Shown here: positions 34,412-42,900 of the stretch, one piece after another
Layout of the letters: each line of letters starts with the position of its first letter
Position numbering within the stretch: position 1 is the first letter of the stretch
From: UMGS1484 sp045593325
GTDB taxonomy: Bacteria > Bacillota > Clostridia > Oscillospirales > Acutalibacteraceae
Length of the DNA: 64,000 nucleotides
Reading direction: 5' to 3'
Assembly: GCA_045593325.1 (NCBI GenBank)
Contig: JAZNWL010000067.1
Location: 28,582 to 92,581 of the forward strand
Position numbers and translations under genes: made by a program
Notes under the pieces: model-generated
What the model was told of the DNA's origin: nothing
Databases searched by the model: none
What the model saw: only the letters and a program-made list of their open reading frames with translations

Positions 34412-34693
34412 CTATTTACCGTTGTTGGTGGTCTTAGAACCTGCGTGACCGCGGAAGGTTCTGGTGGGAGCGAATTCACCCAATTTGTGACCAACCATAT
34501 CTTCGGTTACATATACCGGAACATGCTTACGACCGTCGTGCACCGCAAAGGTGTGGCCTACGAAGTCCGGGAAAATGGTGGAAGAACGGCTCCAAGTTTT
34601 GAGAACACGTTTTTCACCGGCAGCGTTCATTTCAAGAACTCTTTTCATGAGAACCGGTTGAACAAAAGGTCCTTTTTTAGTACTTCTACTCAT
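34412..34693 (-). CDS. rpsS: 30S ribosomal protein S19
   Basis: 93 aa. MSRSTKKGPFVQPVLMKRV and TFAVHDGRKHVPVYVTEDMV identify S19 of the 30S head. Confidence 0.99.
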   Translation of the reverse strand: MSRSTKKGPFVQPVLMKRVLEMNAAGEKRVLKTWSRSSTIFPDFVGHTFAVHDGRKHVPVYVTEDMVGHKLGEFAPTRTFRGHAGSKTTNNGK

Positions 34694-34714
34694 GATAATA
34701 ACTCCTTTCGTCCA

Positions 34715-35551
34715 CTACTTCGTGTTACGACGCTTAACAATAAGCTTATCGGAACTCTTGTGTTGTTTACGAGTTTTGTAACCCAGGGCAGGTTTACCCC
34801 AAGGAGGTACAGAGCCGGAACGACCAATGGGGGATTTCCCTTCACCATTATCGTGGGGGTGATCGCAGGGGTTCATTACAGAACCGCGAACGGTGGGTCT
34901 CCAACCCATGTGACGTTTTTTACCGGCTTTACCAATGTTCACGTTGCTGTGGTCAATGTTGCCAACCTGGCCAACAGTTGCCATGCAGTTTACGGGAACG
35001 TAGCGCATTTCACCGGAGGGAAGACGAATCAAAGCGTATTTGTTGCCTTCTTTACCCATCAGCTGAGCCATGCAACCGCCGGCACGAGCTAATTGAGCGC
35101 CTTTACCGGGATACAATTCAACGTTGTGAATGAAAGTACCGGTAGGAATTGCGTACAAAGGTAATGCGTTACCGGGAACGATATCAGCGCCTTCGCCGCT
35201 AACGATGGTGTCGCCAACTTTCAGGCCTTGGGGGGCGATGATGTAGCGTTTTTCGCCATCTTCGTATTGCAACAAAGCAATGTTAGCGGTACGGTTGGGA
35301 TCGTACTCAATGGTCAATACCTTTGCGGGGATTTGGTTCTTGTCACGTTTGAAGTCGATCAAACGATACTTTCTGCGATTGCCGCCGCCACGATGACGAA
35401 CGGTGATGCGGCCATAAGAGTTACGGCCGGAATTTTTCTTTAAGGACACCAACAAACTACGTTCGGGAGCAACCTTGGAAAGTTCGGAATAATCCACAAC
35501 CGACATGCCACGACGACCGGGGGTTGTCGGTTTATAATGCTTAATAGCCAT
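34715..35551 (-). CDS. rplB: 50S ribosomal protein L2
   Basis: 278 aa. YKPTTPGRRGMSVVDYSELS start; the catalytic-centre-proximal HKRHMGWRPTVRG-type motif is present as KKRHMGWRPTVRGSVMNP with the conserved His in HPHDNGEGKSPIGR. Confidence 0.99.
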   Translation of the reverse strand: MAIKHYKPTTPGRRGMSVVDYSELSKVAPERSLLVSLKKNSGRNSYGRITVRHRGGGNRRKYRLIDFKRDKNQIPAKVLTIEYDPNRTANIALLQYEDGEKRYIIAPQGLKVGDTIVSGEGADIVPGNALPLYAIPTGTFIHNVELYPGKGAQLARAGGCMAQLMGKEGNKYALIRLPSGEMRYVPVNCMATVGQVGNIDHSNVNIGKAGKKRHMGWRPTVRGSVMNPCDHPHDNGEGKSPIGRSGSVPPWGKPALGYKTRKQHKSSDKLIVKRRNTK

Positions 35552-35571
35552 TTCTCTTCACTCTCCTTCTC

Positions 35572-35871
35572 TTACATCATGCCCTCGAAGAATTCGATGT
35601 TCTTAGAGTCAGCAGTCAAGGTAACAACAGCCTTTTTCCAGGAGGCTTTGTAGCCTTCGAAACGACCGTAGCGACGTTGTTGGCCGCGTACGTTTACGGT
35701 GTTAACCTTTTTCACTTCTACTTTGAACAATTCTTCGACCGCTTTCGCGATTTCGATTTTGTTTGCATCTTTAGCAACCTTAAAGGTGTACTTTTTCAAA
35801 TCTCTTGCGCCGGCCATGCTTTTTTCGGTAATAACCGGAGCGAGGATGATTTCCTGAGCAGCTTTACTCAT
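35572..35871 (-). CDS. rplW: 50S ribosomal protein L23
   Basis: 99 aa. ILAPVITEKSMAGARDLKKY and VNTVNVRGQQRRYGRFEGYK are diagnostic. Docking site for SRP and trigger factor at the tunnel exit. Overlaps rplD by 1 nt. Confidence 0.98.
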   Translation of the reverse strand: MSKAAQEIILAPVITEKSMAGARDLKKYTFKVAKDANKIEIAKAVEELFKVEVKKVNTVNVRGQQRRYGRFEGYKASWKKAVVTLTADSKNIEFFEGMM

Positions 35872-36494
35872 TATGCGTATACCTCCTCAAGTTTTTCCAC
35901 AGCATCTTTCACAATAACCAAGCTATCGGCATTGAGGATGTCATAGGTGTTGATGGTGTTCACACCGGCGGCTTTCACACCGGCAATGTTGCGGGTGCTG
36001 TTTACCAGAACTTTGTTAGCATCAGCATAAACAACCAAAGTCTTTTTGGCAGCGCCGATGTTAGCCAATGTTTCAACCACAGTTTTGGTTTTGTAGCTTT
36101 CCAGGGTCATAGCGTCCAGAACGATCAAAGCGTCATTGGCAACTTTATCAGACAAAGCAGAAAGCAAAGCCAATTTGCGAACCTTTTTGTTCAAAGACAA
36201 GCGATAATCGCGGGGCTTGGGAGCGAATGCGATACCACCGTGGGTCCATTGAACAGCACGGGTGGAACCTTGACGGGCGTGACCGGTGCCTTTTTGTCTC
36301 CAGGGCTTTTTACCGCCACCGGCTACTTCTGCACGAGTCAAAGCAGATTGGGTTCCTTGACGTTGGTTGGCAAGGTAGTTTACCACTGCCAGGTGCATGG
36401 CCTTTTCGTTGGGTTGAATTCCGAAGATGGAATCGTTCAGTTCGATTTCGCCGGTTTTCTTGCCGGTCATATCGACTACTTGTACCTTAGGCAT
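35871..36494 (-). CDS. rplD: 50S ribosomal protein L4
   Basis: 207 aa. The tunnel loop GGGKKPWRQKGTGHARQGST is clear. L4 represses the S10 operon in some bacteria; whether it acts on the leader at 37541-37874 is not known. Confidence 0.98.
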   Translation of the reverse strand: MPKVQVVDMTGKKTGEIELNDSIFGIQPNEKAMHLAVVNYLANQRQGTQSALTRAEVAGGGKKPWRQKGTGHARQGSTRAVQWTHGGIAFAPKPRDYRLSLNKKVRKLALLSALSDKVANDALIVLDAMTLESYKTKTVVETLANIGAAKKTLVVYADANKVLVNSTRNIAGVKAAGVNTINTYDILNADSLVIVKDAVEKLEEVYA

Positions 36495-36513
36495 CTATAA
36501 ACTCTCCTTTCCC

Positions 36514-37140
36514 TTACGCTTTCACGCTATCGGCGATCATCACGATGCCGCCTTTAGGACCGGGGATGGCACCTTTGATAGCGATAATGTTGTTTTCTAC
36601 GTCAATCTTAACGATTTCCAGGTTTTGAATGGTTACACGTTCGCAACCCATGTGACCTGCGCCTTTGGTTCCTTTAAATACACGGGAAGGGGAGGAGCAA
36701 GCACCTTGAGAACCGGCGTGACGATGAACAGGGCCGGTACCGTGGGTTTCTTTCAGACGTGCAAAATTCCAGCGTTTGATAACACCGGCGGTTCCTTTAC
36801 CTTTGCTGATGCCGGCTACATCAACAGCGTCGCCAACGGCAAAGATGTCAGCTTTGATGATGTCGCCAACGTTGGCTTCACCTTCCAAGCGGAACTCCCG
36901 CAGAACCTTTTTGGGAGCTACATCATTCTTTTTAAAGTGACCTGCCATAGGCTTATTCACTTTGCTGGCTTTCATTTCACCGAAGCCATATTGGAACGCC
37001 TTATAGCCGTCGTTTTCAACGGTTTTCACCTGGGTCACAACGCAGGGACCGGCTTCAACCGCGGTTACGGGGATCACATTGCCCCGCTCGTCAAAAAGTT
37101 GGGTCATACCAATCTTTTTACCGATGATTGCTTTTTTCAT
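36514..37140 (-). CDS. rplC: 50S ribosomal protein L3
   Basis: 208 aa. KKAIIGKKIGMTQLFDERGN at the start and the SQGACSSPSRVFKGTKGAGH loop (reaching the peptidyl transferase centre) identify L3. Confidence 0.98.
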   Translation of the reverse strand: MKKAIIGKKIGMTQLFDERGNVIPVTAVEAGPCVVTQVKTVENDGYKAFQYGFGEMKASKVNKPMAGHFKKNDVAPKKVLREFRLEGEANVGDIIKADIFAVGDAVDVAGISKGKGTAGVIKRWNFARLKETHGTGPVHRHAGSQGACSSPSRVFKGTKGAGHMGCERVTIQNLEIVKIDVENNIIAIKGAIPGPKGGIVMIADSVKA

Positions 37141-37228
37141 TATCTTAACCTCCTATGGTTATTGGTTGACCGGAATGTTCACGGCTCATTCCTGCCAACA
37201 TGACCTCTCGCAGTGTTATTTGCGGAAA

Positions 37229-37540
37229 TTATAATTTGATTTCAATTTCCACGCCTGCAGGGAGTTCAAGGCCCATCAATGCTTCAACCGTCTTGTTGGA
37301 CGGACGAAGAATGTCGATCAGACGCTTGTGAGTCCGCATTTCAAACTGTTCACGGGAGTCTTTATATTTATGAACTGCCCGAAGAATGGTAACCACTTCA
37401 CGTTCAGTGGGGAGGGGCACAGGACCGGACACTCTGGCGCCGGTACGCTTTGCGGTCTCCACGATCTTTTCTGCCGATTGATCCACCAGCTGATGATCGT
37501 AACCTTTGAGTCTGATACGAATTTTTTCTTTTGCTGCCAT
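37229..37540 (-). CDS. rpsJ: 30S ribosomal protein S10
   Basis: About 103 aa from ATG 37540 (MAAKEKIRIRLKGYDHQLVD), with AAGGAGG upstream; eleven further upstream residues in the frame are leader. First gene of the 16-kb ribosomal superoperon. S10 is also the transcription antitermination factor NusE. Confidence 0.98.
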   Translation of the reverse strand: MAAKEKIRIRLKGYDHQLVDQSAEKIVETAKRTGARVSGPVPLPTEREVVTILRAVHKYKDSREQFEMRTHKRLIDILRPSNKTVEALMGLELPAGVEIEIKL

Positions 37541-37874
37541 GTGAATTTTCGCCTCCTTAAAATACAACTGCAACCACTTTGAATTATTTTTTTGTTGCAG
37601 TCAAGTTGGCGGGCGACGTTTTGCCTTCCAAACAAATCGCACACAGTTCCGTGTGTTCCGTGCCGTTCCGTTGAAAAACCGAAATTGTCTTTTTCGTGAG
37701 GGAAAAGCCAATTCCGGGATGTCAAAACGCCAATTGCACAGCGGAGCCCTGGGAACCCAAGGACGCCGTACACAGGGTAACCTGTCGCCCGGTTTAAAAT
37801 CGGACATACTCCGTGATAATTCCCTACCTCAAGGGTAGCCACCTATCACATCAACGCATATCTGCACATCATGC
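37541..37874 (-). ncRNA. Structured 5' leader of the rpsJ superoperon, candidate
   Basis: About 330 nt between the predicted transcription start and rpsJ, with no gene. Palindromes in it include ACAGG-GTAA-CCTGT (37772-37785), CCCTGGGAACCCAAGG (37747-37762) and a GCACACAG...GTGTGT hairpin near 37640. GTTCCGT occurs three times (37646, 37655, 37665). The density of pairing suggests an autoregulatory r-protein leader, but no named family can be assigned by eye. Confidence 0.5.
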
Positions 37875-37880
37875 CTTGTC

Positions 37881-37909
37881 ATAATACCACAAGAAACCTT
37901 GAATTGCAA
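37881..37909 (-). promoter_or_regulatory. Promoter of the ribosomal superoperon
   Basis: Minus strand TTGCAA (37904-37909), 17-bp spacer, TATTAT (37881-37886). The -35 hexamer is inside an inverted repeat. Confidence 0.65.
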
Positions 37910-37919
37910 GGTTTTTTTT
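37894..37919 (+). terminator. Plus-strand hairpin with T tract opposite the rpsJ promoter
   Basis: AAACCTTG, 5-nt loop, CAAGGTTT, continuing into a run of 8 T on the plus strand. It has the shape of an intrinsic terminator, though no plus-strand gene lies upstream; it overlaps the rpsJ promoter. Confidence 0.45.
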
Positions 37920-38085
37920 CGATTTTTTTGAATTTTTTTCAAAAGTTTTTCCCTCTTGTGTAGGGTGGTTATGTCAACCACAAAATATTGGGGAAAAAAT
38001 AAAAATTCCTCCGAAACTACACCGATTCCGGAAGAAATTTTTCTGTATATTATATATATTATAATGTAAGGAGAGGGGGAAATCC
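37910..38085. other. AT-rich spacer between the rpsJ promoter and mmcQ/yjbR
   Basis: No gene. It holds the mmcQ-side terminator at 38001-38041 and a very AT-rich stretch at 38045-38068. Together with the leader this makes a 545-bp stretch without a coding region. Confidence 0.6.
38001..38041 (-). terminator. Terminator after the MmcQ/YjbR gene
   Basis: Minus strand AAAATTTCTTCCG / CGGAGGAATTTTT stem with wobble pairs, then TATTTTTT. About 45 nt after the stop codon. Confidence 0.7.
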
Positions 38086-38421
38086 TTATTTTTTGGTGAG
38101 AAGATAGCTTTCTTTCACCATTTGCCGCAAATGCTCTGGGTTAATGTTGCCGTCTAAAATCAGAGAATTCCAATGAGTCTTGTTCATGTGCCAACCGGGA
38201 AGAACCGAAGAAGGGTATTGCCGCCGCCAGAAGTCGCACCATTCCGGCTGATTTTTCACGTTCACCCAAATCTGCCCCTTACGAGCAAGAATTAAAGCAA
38301 AAATTCTTCTTTGACCCTCTTTGTGCCGCATAGCGGTAGAGTTGGGATCATCAAAAGGGTAGTCTTCTATGACACCATCAAAGGTTTTACAAAAAGCGAT
38401 CATTTCCTCTCGGGTGGTCAT
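38086..38421 (-). CDS. MmcQ/YjbR family protein
   Basis: 111 aa. The family pattern TREEMIAFCKTF, IFALILARKGQIWVNVK and the C-terminal MNKTHWNSLILDG...LRQMVKESYLL is clear. The domain (cyclin-like/CyaY fold, DUF419) probably binds DNA or a small ligand; function unknown. Start has GGAGGG upstream. Single gene. Confidence 0.9.
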   Translation of the reverse strand: MTTREEMIAFCKTFDGVIEDYPFDDPNSTAMRHKEGQRRIFALILARKGQIWVNVKNQPEWCDFWRRQYPSSVLPGWHMNKTHWNSLILDGNINPEHLRQMVKESYLLTKK

Positions 38422-38521
38422 GGGAATCCCTCCTTTTCTTTATCATCAGCACTTTTAATGATTTGACTTGTTTTTTACTTTTGGAACCGTGCCTATGTTC
38501 CTGTGCCTTTATCGAAAGTCT

Positions 38522-38547
38522 GAAACGGCATCCGAAGATGCCGTTTC
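38522..38547 (-). terminator. Hairpin after thiN, likely terminator
   Basis: Perfect 11-bp stem GAAACGGCATC / GATGCCGTTTC; on the minus strand the loop is TTCG closed by C-G, an especially stable tetraloop. The following T run is weak. Confidence 0.6.
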
Positions 38548-38549
38548 TC

Positions 38550-39170
38550 TTATTGTTCTGTTACCACAACCACGGTGCCGCTATGCACGGTGATTATGGC
38601 TTGTTGTTCTGTAAAATGATTGCTGACACCCAAAGGGAAAGCGGGGGAGAGTATCGCTTGATCCAAAGGATACTGCAAACCCTGCAAGGAAACGGTGGCA
38701 TTTCCGCCGTAGGCAAATACCGAGCAGGTTCCTTTTGTCCCCTCAGAGAACGCCTTGGTTTCCCGGTTTAACAAAAACACCCGGGTATCGCCACCCACAA
38801 GAACACCGTCGCCGCCCTGCTCTTTGATGAATACCAACAACTGGATATTGGCAAGAGTATGGGAAAGGCGAGCACCCCCCAAGCCTCCGTAAATCACAAA
38901 GCGGGTATAGCCTCTGCGGAACCCTTCTTTTACCCCAAAGGCTATGTCGGTATCGTCTTTTTCCACAGGCAAGGTGATGATTTCGCAATCTGCCAAGGGC
39001 TTGTCCATGGAATCAAAATCCCCAATGAGCAGATGAGGGGACATTCCCGCCTGTTTCAGATATTCATATCCGCCGTCGGCGGCGATGAGCAGGTCATTTT
39101 CTTGCAAATTCAAGGGCAGATCGCCCCCATACAAACTGCCTGCCCCTACGATGTAACAGCAACCGTTCAT
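38550..39170 (-). CDS. thiN: Thiamine diphosphokinase
   Basis: 206 aa. Converts thiamine and ATP to thiamine diphosphate and AMP. LIAADGGYEYLKQAGMSPHL, IGDFDSMD, the LPVEKDDTDIAFGVKEGF motif and GGLGGARLSHTLANIQLL give a confident family call. It follows thiT by 6 nt, and both are under the TPP riboswitch at 39820-39925, so import and activation of thiamine are switched off together when TPP is plentiful. Confidence 0.96.
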   Translation of the reverse strand: MNGCCYIVGAGSLYGGDLPLNLQENDLLIAADGGYEYLKQAGMSPHLLIGDFDSMDKPLADCEIITLPVEKDDTDIAFGVKEGFRRGYTRFVIYGGLGGARLSHTLANIQLLVFIKEQGGDGVLVGGDTRVFLLNRETKAFSEGTKGTCSVFAYGGNATVSLQGLQYPLDQAILSPAFPLGVSNHFTEQQAIITVHSGTVVVVTEQ

Positions 39171-39176
39171 GAAATT

Positions 39177-39737
39177 TTATTTTCCTTTCTTCAGCACGGC
39201 AGGAACTTTTAAAAGTCCGAAAGCGGCAATGCTGGTGGCAATGAGTTCAGGCAACATAAAGGAGCCGTTGTAGCAAACCGAATACCAGAAGGGGTTGCTC
39301 CAACTTTCAGGTAACCAGATATCGAAAATCAAGGTACCCGAAACCAAATGGCAAACAAACCGCAATGTCAAAGCCAGCAAAATTCCTGCCAACATGCCCC
39401 ATTTCCCTTTTTTACGGAAGATCCCTGCCAGCCCGATGACGGTGAATGCCAACAAGTAGTCAAAGAGGATGCAACCCACCAGGGCGATGGGGGACAACCC
39501 CCAACCTACTACTTCGCCCAGGGCAAGACCCATTTGAATAGCGGCGTGTAAAAATCCGCTGACCAGCCCCCAGGACGTGCCCCAACGAATGGAAAACAGG
39601 CAGATGGGAAGCATGCTCAAGGCGGTTATCGAACCACCCAAGGGCAGGTGATACAATTTAATCATACTCAGAACGGTGGAAAGAGCAACCATTACGGCAC
39701 ATTCCACCAACGCCATTGTTTTATTTGTTTTTTTCAT
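39177..39737 (-). CDS. thiT: Thiamine ECF transporter substrate-binding subunit ThiT
   Basis: About 186 aa from ATG 39737, which has GGAGG 7 nt upstream; the open frame upstream runs through the riboswitch terminator and is not used. Six hydrophobic segments. The conserved SIRWGTSWGLVSGFLHAAIQ region with W and G residues that bind thiamine, and the SESWSNPFWYS-like segment (LPESWSNPFWYSVCYNG), match ThiT. It works with the ECF energy module, which is not in this window. Confidence 0.93.
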   Translation of the reverse strand: MKKTNKTMALVECAVMVALSTVLSMIKLYHLPLGGSITALSMLPICLFSIRWGTSWGLVSGFLHAAIQMGLALGEVVGWGLSPIALVGCILFDYLLAFTVIGLAGIFRKKGKWGMLAGILLALTLRFVCHLVSGTLIFDIWLPESWSNPFWYSVCYNGSFMLPELIATSIAAFGLLKVPAVLKKGK

Positions 39738-39763
39738 TTCATTTCCTCCATTTGCGAAAAATA

Positions 39764-39794
39764 AAACCGCAACCGGAAAATCGGCTGCGGTTTT
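39764..39794 (-). terminator. Riboswitch-controlled terminator
   Basis: Minus strand AAACCGCAGCCG...CGGTTGCGGTTT stem followed by a T-rich run, between the TPP aptamer and thiT. It is the expression platform. Confidence 0.9.
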
Positions 39795-39819
39795 TTCAAT
39801 GAAGAAAAAGAAAGTGATC

Positions 39820-39925
39820 ACGCTTCCTACGCCGGTATTATCCGTTTCAGGTTGAAGGGTTCGGAATAGTATTCCATCTCAGCGCTTCCATGGTCGACTA
39901 CACGGAATTTGCACCCCTGCTGATT
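39820..39925 (-). promoter_or_regulatory. TPP (THI element) riboswitch
   Basis: The minus strand has GGGGTGC (39911-39917 region), GCTGAGATGG, ACCCTTCAACCTGA, and GGATAATACCGGCGTAGGAA in the order and spacing of a TPP aptamer. Binding of thiamine diphosphate should favour the terminator and shut off thiT-thiN. Confidence 0.97.
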
Positions 39926-39948
39926 TTCGTTATGCGGTTTTCGACAAT

Positions 39949-39977
39949 GTTATATCACAAATTTTTCCCTTTGTCAA
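39949..39977 (-). promoter_or_regulatory. Sigma-A promoter of the riboswitch operon
   Basis: Minus strand TTGACA (39972-39977), 17-bp spacer, TATAAC (39949-39954), about 20 nt before the aptamer and only 5 bp after the stop codon of the rhamnosidase gene. Confidence 0.88.
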
Positions 39978-39982
39978 CCCTT

Positions 39983-42900
39983 TTATTTTTCAGTGAGCAC
40001 CACCGTATGGGTTCCCGAACCAAGGGTAAGTTTCATATACGCTCCGTCAAATTCCCCGTCAGTAGCGGTGCCGTTCAGGGTGAGTTCCCCTTGTTTTTCA
40101 GCCGGCAACCAAAGGGTTGCGGTGGTATTGGCAGGCACGGTAACGGTAGCAGTCATGCCGCTTTCGGTTTGTTCATAAGCGGCAGAAATGCTCCCTTGCA
40201 CCGACGGCGCCGTTACGGAAGCTGACCGAATCTGTCCGGGTTGGAGTTTGATATCGAAGGTATAAAAGCCCGGAGTGGTGGGAAAGATCCCGAACATCCC
40301 CTGAACAATGGAACAACCGGGAGAAGCCCCCCAGGGATGAGACAGAGTCATATTCCCTTTATGCTTATGCCCCCAAGCTTCCGGGGTAATGGTACAATTC
40401 AGATCATCCAGCAGGGAAGCGAAGGTTTTCACGTTTTCTCCCACCGTGGGAATGGTGAGCAACGCTTCCGCCATTTCACCGTGATTGCCTTTGTATAAAC
40501 CCTTCAGAATAAAGTAAGACATATAAACGCTGCCCACAAATTCATCCTTGCATCGGTCATATACATATTGGCACATCTTGTCAGCCATTTCCCTTGAATC
40601 AAACACGCCGTAGGCCAAGGCATAGGCGGTGGCATGCACCGAGGAATGGTTGGTGGGTTTTAAATCCCGGGAAAGGGAATCATAGAAACAACCTGCTTCT
40701 TTGTTATAAGCATAAGTCAGCAAGGTTTGTTTTAGTTTATCCGACAACCCTTCATAATAGGTGGCGTCATCCTCATTCCCCAGCACTCTGGCAATATTTG
40801 CCATATACCCATAAATACCTACGTACTCTGCGTTGAGTATCACGTCATAGGTGGAGCCCTGGTATCCGTCCCGCTCGCTCAAAGGCCAGTCGATAATGGC
40901 GGTATTCCCTGCCTGGGAATCTTTTGCTTCTATAAGGCCTGTGGTTTGATCCTGCTTTTCCACATTAACGGTGAGTTTTTTCTTCAGCGCCTCATAATAG
41001 GTGACGATGGAACGGGTGTCCCCGGTGTATAACAGGTCAGAATAGGCCATTTCCACCATAAATATGCTGTAATCATTGGGCCAGGTAGGGTTATCGATCA
41101 ACCATTCGTTGGAATGACGAGCCAAAGAATAATCATCCGACACACTGTAGGAGGTATTGGCGTTCACCAGCAAATCCCCTTCATAAGGCGCCCGTTCTCT
41201 GGCTTGGGAATCCACGAATACATCCTGATTGGTGGCTTTGATGGTATATTTGCACAATTCATACAACCGATTCATCAGGGTGGCGGCATGACTACCGTCG
41301 GTGGCTTCAAAAGCCGATAAAGTCTGGTCAAAAGCTTGTTCCATGGCCCAACCGGAAATGCCCTCCGCCTGGGAAAGAAGGGCGGTGAGCACCCCTTCGC
41401 TCAGTCCCACAAACTCCACGTATCGGAAGGTTCTCATGGTCAAAGTCTCAAACCGATTTTCCCCTTTTTGCAGTTGCCAAACGTCTTCATAAGTGGGAGC
41501 GGCGGTAAGCTTATATTTTACTGAGCCATCATCATTGAGTTCTTCCCCCCGTCGCAGGGTGATCGTCGCATCTTCCGGCAAGGTCCAGTTGACCTTCAAG
41601 CCCCCTACAATCTCTTTGCCCAAATCCAGAATCAACGTGTTTTGCTCCGTGCGGTAAAGGGTTTTTCCGGGCAGAGTTTCTGCCAGCCGCAGGGTGTTTT
41701 CGGAACAATAGGGGGTTAACACACGACCTTCAACACCTTGGGTGGTATCGGCAATCGCCTCGTTGCACATAGCATCATCCCAACTGCTATCATCATAAGA
41801 AACCTGATACCAGTCCATGGGATATTCTTTCATGGTTACGTTATCATACAAAATAGAAACGTAACCGGTTTGAACGGCGCTCCCAATATCCGAAAAAGCT
41901 TTGGAGCCATCCAGTACCTTCCATCCACCGTTTTCCACCGAACTGTTGGTTAAAATTTCGCTGGTACCGTCCTGATAAAACAGGGTCATTTGTACCAACA
42001 CCCCACGGGCTACATCTCGGCAGTTGGCGGCAACACCAATCACGTTTTCCCCTTCTTGTAAATAGGGGGTAGCATCAAAGGCATTATAAAATACCTTGGT
42101 GTAATCAGAAGTCTCGGCAAAACTGCCTACTTTATTTACTTCTCTTGCCGAGCCAACCCCTAAGCACACGCCGTTGAAGTACAGGTCTGCCATCATACCA
42201 CGGTCGGCAGAAGAACCGCGGGTAGCCAGGCTAATCACCGCTTTCTCCACCTTTTTGGGAGTAATGCTTAACTTGGGGCTACGGAAAAAAGCATAGTTGG
42301 CCAAGTTGGTTACTTCGCCGGTAAAATAACACCGATAAAAGCTTTTGGGAATTTCCAATTTGCCGTCTTTAACTTTAAATCCGGGGAAATGCTCATCCAC
42401 CTTATCAAATTCCGATTGGTATATCACACTGTTATCGCCCAGGGAGGTCACCCGAATATGGTCCACCGTTCCCGATTCCCGACCGCCGGTACGATAACCG
42501 AATACACCTGCGGTAAGGTTCCCTTGACTCCACACGTCAATTTGCCCTGCAGGTACATATCCATCCCCTGTATCCACAGCAAAAGAAATGGTATGATTGG
42601 TAAAATCAATCCGAAGACCAAATTCAGTTTGGTCTTTGGGCAAAACAATACCATATTGATTTAAATCAATGGCAGAGAATTCTTTGCTTTCAATCTTACC
42701 CGCTGTAATACGATGAGTTTTTATTACGTTATCCAGGTTACGCACCTGAATCATATATCCGTTTTTGCCGTTGGCATCCATATGCCCCAAAATTGCCAAA
42801 GCATCCCCTGAATGAATGCTAAGGGTTTGTTCCACCCGATAATTTGCCATAGTTTGGTCATCGGAATGCTGAATAACAGGCCAAACGCCATATAAGGATT

